Source: a virus | Direction: 5' to 3' (one strand) | Length of the DNA stretch: 22,374 nt | Virus record (IMG/VR): IMGVR_UViG_3300010412_000089 | Coordinates: 1 to 22,374 of that record | In this document: in pieces, positions 17,102-22,374 of the stretch | How positions within the stretch are numbered: position 1 is the stretch's first letter | Layout: every line of letters begins with the position of its first letter | The notes under the pieces: generated by a model | What the model saw: the letters and a program-made list of their open reading frames with translations, nothing else | The model's database searches: none | Told to the model about the DNA's origin: nothing | Position numbers and translations under genes: made by a program

Positions 17102-17800
17102 ATGCAGAACAAAAATTTGTTGGTCATAGATTTTGACGACACTCTAGTTCGAACAGGAGCAAAAGTAACAGTCACACACGCCGATGGTACATCAAAGGCA
17201 TTAACACCGGCGGAATATGCAGTATATGATCAACAACCGGGTGATTATTTTGATTTTAAGGAATTTGATGATTTAATAGATCCCCGTCCTATCAAACGAT
17301 ATAATAGAATTTTACATAAAGCAGTTGATAATCCCAAAGTGGATAAAGTTGTAGTTTTAACTGCCAGAAGATCACTCCCACCGGTAGCTAAATTTCTTAG
17401 TCAGATAGGGATTACCAAAGGAGTAAAAATTGTACCGTTAGATAGCGGGGATCCAAATCTTAAACGAGCTTATGTTGAACGACAGATAGAAGATGGATAT
17501 AATAGAGTTTTATTTGTTGATGATAGTCCAAAAAACATTAAGGCTGTTGGAGATTTACGAAGGAAATATCCTTCTGTCAATTTAATCACCCACCAACCGA
17601 CACAGGATTCGGAAATGCGTGACAGAGAAAAGAAATCACCCCCACAACGAATTGCTAAATGGGGACATTTATTGAATAAACGAATACGAAATCCGCAAAC
17701 GGGAAATGACATCTTATTGAAAACTGCATTGGGATATGATCCCAGTCATCCTGTTCGACGAATTGCGATACAATATTTAAAGCGGAGTATGTCTTCATGA
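17102..17800 (+). CDS. HAD-family phosphatase with NPxTGxDI tail
   Basis: Residues 1-165 are a HAD hydrolase: DFDDTL with D10 (nucleophile) and D12, VVLTARRS (motif II, near 92), and LFVDDSPKN with D140/D141 (motif IV). The small size and layout recall the 3'-phosphatase domain of phage polynucleotide kinases, so a nucleic-acid 3'-phosphatase or nucleotidase is a reasonable guess; no kinase domain is present. Residues 189-228 carry LLNKRIRNPQTGNDI, then TALGY and a helix. This tail is shared with the NMNAT/ligase fusion at 5335-7863. The stop overlaps the next gene's start by four bases (ATGA). Confidence 0.87.
   Translation: MQNKNLLVIDFDDTLVRTGAKVTVTHADGTSKALTPAEYAVYDQQPGDYFDFKEFDDLIDPRPIKRYNRILHKAVDNPKVDKVVVLTARRSLPPVAKFLSQIGITKGVKIVPLDSGDPNLKRAYVERQIEDGYNRVLFVDDSPKNIKAVGDLRRKYPSVNLITHQPTQDSEMRDREKKSPPQRIAKWGHLLNKRIRNPQTGNDILLKTALGYDPSHPVRRIAIQYLKRSMSS
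17666..17785 (+). other. NPxTGxDI module, copy 3
   Basis: The C-terminal tail of the HAD phosphatase. It aligns without gaps to residues 797-836 of the NMNAT/ligase fusion: R-I-R-N-P-x-T-G-x-D-I, three residues, TALGY, then a short helix with A and Y in register. Confidence 0.8.
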
Positions 17801-18567
17801 CATTTGAAGAGTTGGTGCAATCGATGCAAATACAGCCAGAGTTAAATTCTAAACTTTGGGATGAATCGCAAGAATTACGACCGGAAATTCGTGCGGCATT
17901 GATGAAGATTGCACTTATGTTTTACAAATCCATTAAATTAAAAAACAAACCACCAATAAAAGATATTGTATTTACTGGTAGTCTGGCTAATTATAATTAT
18001 TCTGAGTTATCAGACATTGATTTACATTTGATATTTGATTTTAGTGATGTAAATGCTGATAAAGAATTGGCAGAGCAATTTTTTATTTTAGCGAAGGCCA
18101 ATTGGAATGAAAAACATGATATTACCGTTAAGGGATATGAAGTCGAAGTGTATGCCGAAGATGAGAACAATCCACACGTATCAACCGGTTTGTATAGTAT
18201 CTTAAATGGGGAATGGATTAAAAAACCAAAAAAAGAATTACCCGTATTTGATGAACGAGATGTACACAGCAAGCTGCAATATTTCGTAGTAATGTATAAA
18301 GAACTTGTGTCACAATATCAGCAAAAAAAGATGACACACTTGTATGAAAAAATTGCATTACTCAGAGATAAAATTAGAAAATTTCGTTTGGCTGGATTAA
18401 AACACGGTGGTATATATTCAACAGAAAATATTACTTTTAAATTTTTACGACGAATTGGTTTATTGGGAAAACTTAAGTTACTACAGAATAAAGTTATGGA
18501 TATTCAACTATCTGTAGAGACTAGCCATGAAAGATATAAATTGGACAAAGGTGGTAGACGTATTTAA
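17797..18567 (+). CDS. Pol-beta-type nucleotidyltransferase
   Basis: The 256-residue protein carries the hallmark GS(x)9-D-x-D: G61-S62, then SDIDLHLIF with D73 and D75. A third carboxylate is probably E117 in GYEVEVYAED. These bind two metal ions and transfer a nucleotide to protein, RNA or a small molecule. The C-terminal half is helical and basic, which could bind nucleic acid. The target is unknown. It is translationally coupled to the HAD phosphatase by an ATGA overlap, suggesting linked roles. Its last 41 bases overlap the following membrane protein gene in another frame. Confidence 0.85.
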   Translation: MTFEELVQSMQIQPELNSKLWDESQELRPEIRAALMKIALMFYKSIKLKNKPPIKDIVFTGSLANYNYSELSDIDLHLIFDFSDVNADKELAEQFFILAKANWNEKHDITVKGYEVEVYAEDENNPHVSTGLYSILNGEWIKKPKKELPVFDERDVHSKLQYFVVMYKELVSQYQQKKMTHLYEKIALLRDKIRKFRLAGLKHGGIYSTENITFKFLRRIGLLGKLKLLQNKVMDIQLSVETSHERYKLDKGGRRI

Positions 18568-18871
18568 CTCAATTAGTACAACATCAGTAAGAATCTTTTT
18601 TACATTATTGATAATTGCATGGACCGCATGGGACTATATTCATCAAAATGATGTACCAGATGGACAGTGGTTAATATTTCTTGCCACATTAGCTGGAGTT
18701 GATATGGTACAAGCTGCAGTTAAAACGGCGGTTGTTAGTAAAGCTCGTAGCCATGAAGTTAAAGCACAGAGTGACGTTCAGGTGAAGGAATTAGAATTAA
18801 AACACGCTAAAATAGTAAATGGAAAAATACAACAAGTTGATGATGATGAATTAGAGAAAGAGTTAGGTTAA
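18527..18871 (+). CDS. Two-helix membrane protein, possibly holin-like
   Basis: The 114 residues contain two hydrophobic segments, about 20-38 and 47-65, separated by a short polar turn (HQNDVPDG). A highly charged tail follows that is likely to form a helix. Small size, two membrane helices and a charged tail are features of some holins, but no family signature is recognised, and holin genes are not normally found in the T4 head cluster. The gene starts inside the end of the nucleotidyltransferase gene. Confidence 0.68.
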   Translation: MKDINWTKVVDVFNSISTTSVRIFFTLLIIAWTAWDYIHQNDVPDGQWLIFLATLAGVDMVQAAVKTAVVSKARSHEVKAQSDVQVKELELKHAKIVNGKIQQVDDDELEKELG

Positions 18872-18873
18872 TT

Positions 18874-19092
18874 ATGTATATAAGGGTTAATGGAGAAACT
18901 AAAGAAGATTTATTACGGGCGCTTCGGGAATTTAGTAAGCGAGTAAAAAAGGCCGAAATTATAACGGAAGTTCGTAATAGACAATATTATTTAAAGCCGT
19001 CTCAACAAAAAATTAAGAAACGGCAAGAAGCGATTCGTCGTAAAAAACGAGACGAACGGAGACAGGAGAGGTTAGACAAGAAAAATTTGTAA
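18874..19092 (+). CDS. rpsU: Ribosomal protein bS21-like
   Basis: The 72 residues follow the layout of bacterial bS21: a short N-terminal strand, a first helix with LRALREFSKRVKKAEI, the hallmark segment TEVRNRQYYLKPSQQK, then a very basic C-terminal helix. Length also fits bS21. In bacteria, bS21 sits on the 30S subunit near the anti-Shine-Dalgarno region and supports initiation. Phage-encoded bS21 is documented in aquatic phages and is thought to bias host ribosomes toward phage mRNA. The gene lies two bases after the membrane protein gene and 129 bases before the scaffold start. It is a phage copy, not a host rpsU locus, because head genes lie on both sides. Confidence 0.86.
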   Translation: MYIRVNGETKEDLLRALREFSKRVKKAEIITEVRNRQYYLKPSQQKIKKRQEAIRRKKRDERRQERLDKKNL

Positions 19093-19137
19093 AAAATACA
19101 GTTTTTTCAAAGTTTAATACTATATATTATTGAAATG

Positions 19138-19157
19138 CACCTTGCCATTATAAGGTG
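19138..19157 (+). other. Hairpin in the scaffold gene leader
   Basis: CACCTT and AAGGTG pair around the 8-base loop GCCATTAT. No T-run follows, so this is not an intrinsic terminator. It may stabilise or process the leader RNA of the scaffold and capsid transcript. Confidence 0.35.
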
Positions 19158-19180
19158 TCGCAATACTTTATAAAACAATT

Positions 19181-19202
19181 AAAAGCTCATCAAATAGCTT
19201 TT
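19181..19202 (+). terminator. Weak terminator-like hairpin before scaffold
   Basis: AAAAGCT and AGCTTTT pair around an 8-base loop (CATCAAAT), and the 3' arm runs into a five-T stretch. The stem is short and A-T rich. It ends just before the ribosome binding site AGGAG (19207-19211), so it may instead be a translational or processing element. Confidence 0.35.
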
Positions 19203-19221
19203 TAATAGGAGTATGAAATTT

Positions 19222-20652
19222 ATGGCAGAACAATTTACTAATAAGCTTTTGAGAGAAGCAATTGCAGACGCCGAAGCCGTTCGTGAATCGGCTATTGCAA
19301 ATGCTAAACTCGCCCTTGAGGAAACTTTTACACCGGCTATCAAGCAATTAATCGCAAAGCGATTGAAGGACGAAGCTGTGGCTGATGCAAAGTTAGAGCA
19401 AGAAATGCAAAAAGCAATTACTGATGCACATGGTCAGGAACCTGACGATTTTGCAGCAGTAGACACCGATGCCGTTGATGTTCCAACTGGCAAAGTTCAT
19501 GTGCAAGGTGAATTAGATTCATCTGGTATTGGTACTTCGGATAACAAACCATCTAGTGAATTTGAAACAAGTGGAATTGGTTCATCTGGACCAGATAACA
19601 TTGGCAAAGAATTCACTGGTAGTGATTTAGAAACACAAGGTCCGGGACCAGCACAAACTGAGAGTGATGAAATGGACGCTGAAATGGATGGCGAAATGGG
19701 TGACTTAGAAGGTGGCGACGATGAAGAATATGATGAGTTTGATCTTGATCTTGAGTCCATCATTAAGGAATTAGAGGCCGACATTGAAGCGTTGAAGAAC
19801 GCACAAGCTGCAAAGGGTGATGAGGAAGAGGAAGAAGGCGAAGAAGGTGAAGAAGAAGGTGGAGAGGAAACTAAGGAACTTCCGCCTGAATTTGGTGTTG
19901 AAAAGGAAGAAACCGTAGTTGAAGGTGTTCCTAATACTTCGTCTGGCCTCGGTTCGGGTGGTGATAATAAGCAACCCGAAGGATTTACATCCAGTGGTAT
20001 TGGTACTTCCGCACCAGATAACATGGGTAAGGAATTTACCGGTAGTGATTTGGAGAAAAAAGGTTCAGCAGAAACCAAATATGAAGGTGAAGAAAATGCT
20101 GCTCCAGCTCCAGATATGAAGAAAGTAAGTTCAGCCGACACTGAGACATCTCATAGCGGTCAGAACTTTATGAAAGAAGGTTCCGAAGAAGAATATGACC
20201 TAAAAGAAATACTTGATGAACTTGAAGTCTCCAATTATGAACAAATGGCTTCAGAAATTGCAAGTCTACAAACTGAGAATACTGAACTTCGTCGGGGAGT
20301 TAAATTCCTACGTAGTAAGCTCAATGAGGTCAATCTTCTCAATGCTAAACTTTTGTTTACAAACAAATTATTCCGTATTCCTAATTTGACAAATGAACAA
20401 AAGGTTCGTGTTGTTGAAAATATTGATCGCACGACCACCGTACGTGAAGTTAAGTTGGTATACACGGCATTAGCCGAAAGTATCTCCAATACTTCAAAGA
20501 AGGTGATATCGCGCAAAAAGGTGACAGTAACCGAAGGTTCAGCTAGCAAGCCAACCGCAACGTCAACTGCACCAACTAAAGTGATTACTGAAGTAAACCA
20601 AGCAGCCCATCGCTTGCAACAACTAGCTGGGCTCTTGAAAGAAGATAACTAA
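19222..20652 (+). CDS. gp22: Prohead scaffold core protein (T4 gp22-like)
   Basis: The inner scaffold around which the capsid shell assembles; it is then degraded by the prohead protease. The start at 19222 (MAEQFTNKLLREAI) is preferred over the ATG at 19213, because AGGAG at 19207-19211 is 10 bases from the former but touches the latter. The 476 residues are helical at both ends and very acidic in the middle, with Glu runs near 19820-19870. Two copies of a Gly/Ser-rich unit ending in GKEFTGSDLE lie at 19519-19632 and 19939-20058. The C-terminal part contains a coiled coil (LQTENTELRRGVKFLRSKLN). The call rests on composition and on its position directly before gp23. Confidence 0.88.
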   Translation: MAEQFTNKLLREAIADAEAVRESAIANAKLALEETFTPAIKQLIAKRLKDEAVADAKLEQEMQKAITDAHGQEPDDFAAVDTDAVDVPTGKVHVQGELDSSGIGTSDNKPSSEFETSGIGSSGPDNIGKEFTGSDLETQGPGPAQTESDEMDAEMDGEMGDLEGGDDEEYDEFDLDLESIIKELEADIEALKNAQAAKGDEEEEEGEEGEEEGGEETKELPPEFGVEKEETVVEGVPNTSSGLGSGGDNKQPEGFTSSGIGTSAPDNMGKEFTGSDLEKKGSAETKYEGEENAAPAPDMKKVSSADTETSHSGQNFMKEGSEEEYDLKEILDELEVSNYEQMASEIASLQTENTELRRGVKFLRSKLNEVNLLNAKLLFTNKLFRIPNLTNEQKVRVVENIDRTTTVREVKLVYTALAESISNTSKKVISRKKVTVTEGSASKPTATSTAPTKVITEVNQAAHRLQQLAGLLKEDN

Positions 20653-20674
20653 CTTTTATGGAGATAATTGAATT

Positions 20675-22246
20675 ATGGAACGTGTAGATGTTTCCCAATT
20701 TATCAATGAAGCCGCATCCGCTCATAAGCGGTTGACTGAGGAAACTCGTAAGCTTTCTGATAAATGGTCGACCTCAGGACTTCTTGAGGGGTTGAAGGGT
20801 AATGATAAGCAAGGAATGGCAGTTCTTCTTGAAAATCAGGCCAACCAACTTCTTAATGAAAGTTCTTATACTAACTCTTACGGATCGACAGGTGAAAACT
20901 GGGCGGGTGTCGCACTACCGCTCGTTCGTAAGGTCTTCGGACAGATTGCTTCGAAGAATTTCGTCTCAGTGCAACCCATGAACTTACCAGCTGGTTTGGT
21001 ATTCTACATGGATTTCAAGTATAACAATACTTTGAATGGACAAACTGCTGGTGGATCAGTTTATGGTACTACCAGTGGTTCAGGAACCATTCCTACGGGT
21101 GGTTTCTATGGCGCTGGCCGTTTCGGCTACACCATTAATGATCAGAATCAAACTGGTCTATCAGTTCAGGAATCCGCTTCTGCAACCGCAAGTGCTGCAG
21201 ACGTTGATTTCACTGGTATTGCAACTGCATCATTGGCTGTTTATGAAGTTCCGCTTTCGAGCTTCACAACTCCATCAGCCGATGCTAGCGCAGTTCGCGT
21301 GTTCCTACCAAGTGGCTCTGGTGTCAATTTTGGTACCACCACTCTTCAAGTTCACACCAAGCTAAATGCAGCTGGAACGCATGTTCGTTTCGTTGCTCCG
21401 CAGGGTGGAACAATTACCTCTGTTGCATACGTTGGTCAACCAACCGATTCAACTCGTGGTGATTACGAAGATACAACTGGTGCAAATCTTAACATTCCAG
21501 AATTGAATCTAGAACTTCGTTCTGAACCGATCGTCGCTAAGACTCGTAAGTTGAAGGCCGTTTGGTCACCAGAACTAGCTCAAGACTTGAACGCTTACCA
21601 CAGCGTTGATGCAGAAGCCGAATTGACTGCAATGTTGAGTGATTACATTTCAGTTGAAATCGACCTTGAAATTCTTGACATGTTGAATGTTAATGCACAA
21701 ACAACTGCATACTGGTCTGCAAAGATTGGTGATGTATATAACACCACAACTGGTGCATTTGCAGCATCATCGTTCACCGGTACTGCATGGACAAACATGA
21801 CTTGGTACCAAACTCTAGGTCAGAAGATGCAATGGGTATCTAACCGTATCCATCAGCTAACAATGCGTGGCGGTGCAAACTTTGCAGTTTGCTCACCAAC
21901 CGTTGCAACCATCATTGAAACCATTCCGGGATTCTTCGCAAATACCGATGGTGACAAGATGGAATTCTCAGCAGGTATTACCAAGATTGGTTCATTCCAA
22001 AACCGTTGGACCATCTACAAGAACCCTTACATGACTGAAAACATCATTGTTATGGGCTTCCGTGGTAGTAACTTCCTAGAAACCGGTGCAGTCTATGCTC
22101 CGTATATTCCATTGATCATGACTCCGCTAGTCTATGATCCAGATAACTTCACGCCTCGTCGTGGTGTTATGACTCGTTACGCTAAGAAGGTGGTCAGGCC
22201 CGAATTCTTTGGCAAGATCGTCGTCGACAGCTTGAACTTAGTATAA
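20675..22246 (+). CDS. gp23: Major capsid protein (T4 gp23-like)
   Basis: The main shell protein, 523 residues. The N-terminal part resembles the T4 propeptide (SGLLEG, then LLENQANQLLNES). Cleavage by the prohead protease is expected after E62 (L-N-E|S), aligned with the T4 L-T-E|A site. The core shows SYGSTGENWAGVALPLVRKV, VQPMNLPAGLVF and, at the C-terminus, DPDNFTPRRGVMTRYAKKVV and RPEFFGKIVV, all typical of the family. Codons end in C or G (AAC, AAG, TTC, ACC) more often than in upstream genes, as expected for a highly expressed gene. A GGAG ribosome binding site lies at 20660-20663, and a strong terminator follows the gene. Confidence 0.97.
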   Translation: MERVDVSQFINEAASAHKRLTEETRKLSDKWSTSGLLEGLKGNDKQGMAVLLENQANQLLNESSYTNSYGSTGENWAGVALPLVRKVFGQIASKNFVSVQPMNLPAGLVFYMDFKYNNTLNGQTAGGSVYGTTSGSGTIPTGGFYGAGRFGYTINDQNQTGLSVQESASATASAADVDFTGIATASLAVYEVPLSSFTTPSADASAVRVFLPSGSGVNFGTTTLQVHTKLNAAGTHVRFVAPQGGTITSVAYVGQPTDSTRGDYEDTTGANLNIPELNLELRSEPIVAKTRKLKAVWSPELAQDLNAYHSVDAEAELTAMLSDYISVEIDLEILDMLNVNAQTTAYWSAKIGDVYNTTTGAFAASSFTGTAWTNMTWYQTLGQKMQWVSNRIHQLTMRGGANFAVCSPTVATIIETIPGFFANTDGDKMEFSAGITKIGSFQNRWTIYKNPYMTENIIVMGFRGSNFLETGAVYAPYIPLIMTPLVYDPDNFTPRRGVMTRYAKKVVRPEFFGKIVVDSLNLV

Positions 22247-22280
22247 TCTGTATACTAACAACGAGTAATGGATAACAAGG

Positions 22281-22307
22281 GGGGAAAGAAAAATCTTTCC
22301 CCTTTTT
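22281..22307 (+). terminator. Strong intrinsic terminator after the major capsid gene
   Basis: A perfect 9-base stem, GGGGAAAGA / TCTTTCCCC, closes a 4-base AAAA loop (22290-22293) and is followed directly by TTTTT and a T-rich stretch. It separates the capsid transcript from the next gene. Confidence 0.88.
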
Positions 22308-22340
22308 GTTGTTTTCACCATAGAACTCACTATGTATATA

Positions 22341-22348
22341 AAAGGAGA
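22341..22348 (+). promoter_or_regulatory. Ribosome binding site of the right-edge gene
   Basis: AAAGGAGA lies five bases before the ATG at 22354, a close match to the Shine-Dalgarno consensus. TATGTATATAAAAGG just upstream (from 22331) may be promoter sequence for this gene, as it follows the terminator. Confidence 0.6.
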
Positions 22349-22353
22349 ATTCT

Positions 22354-22374
22354 ATGGAACATATACTTTATAAG
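22354..22374 (+). CDS. Start of a gene cut by the window edge
   Basis: Only seven codons (MEHILYK) are visible, after a strong ribosome binding site and a terminator for the previous gene. In T4, gene 24 follows gene 23, but seven residues cannot identify the product. Confidence 0.5.

Noticed and set aside
19213-19215. ATG at 19213 as scaffold start
   Set aside because: AGGAG lies only one base upstream, too close to work. The in-frame ATG at 19222 has normal spacing.

Overview
This window is part of the genome of a tailed phage of the T4-like (myovirus) group, probably from an uncultured, AT-rich environmental lineage. The evidence is an ordered set of T4-type head and packaging genes, all on the + strand: large terminase (gp17), portal (gp20), prohead protease (gp21), scaffold core (gp22) and major capsid protein (gp23). 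Genes are tightly packed, with several 4-base ATGA stop/start overlaps and purine-rich ribosome binding sites. I see no tRNA, CRISPR array, integrase or insertion sequence. The host cannot be named from the sequence.

Layout. (1) Positions 2-5272 hold the 3' part of a giant Ser/Pro/Thr repeat protein. Four or five beta-rich domains are strung on long S-[I/V]-[T/S]-P linkers, which suggests a fibrous virion or adhesion protein. It is open through the left edge. (2) Positions 5335-7863 encode an 842-residue fusion: an NMNAT-like adenylyltransferase, an HNH-like segment and a KxDG ligase-like nucleotidyltransferase. It carries two copies of a short NPxTGxDI module. (3) Positions 7868-9098 hold a Cys4 zinc-ribbon-like protein and a membrane-anchored coiled-coil protein. 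(4) Positions 9100-10698 encode the large terminase, followed by a free-standing GIY-YIG homing endonuclease (10745-11323). (5) Positions 11407-12412 hold an EF-hand protein and a 230-residue unknown. (6) Positions 12473-16439 run portal, two unknowns in the slot of T4 genes 67/68, then prohead protease. (7) Positions 16436-19092 form an island that T4 lacks between genes 21 and 22: an EF-hand/helical protein, a HAD phosphatase with the same NPxTGxDI tail, a pol-beta-type nucleotidyltransferase, a two-helix membrane protein and a bS21-like ribosomal protein. (8) Positions 19222-22246 encode scaffold and major capsid protein, closed by a strong intrinsic terminator. A further gene starts at 22354 and runs off the right edge.

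How the genes fit together. Scaffold, portal, protease and capsid protein build and mature the prohead, and the terminase fills it. Interleaved with them are possible nucleic-acid repair or NAD-related enzymes (NMNAT/ligase fusion, HAD phosphatase, nucleotidyltransferase), a possible translation-takeover factor (bS21) and a homing endonuclease. The least ordinary signals are the module shared by the ligase fusion and the HAD phosphatase, the bS21 gene inside the head cassette, the giant repeat protein, and a promoter-like element that recurs between genes and flanks the homing endonuclease.
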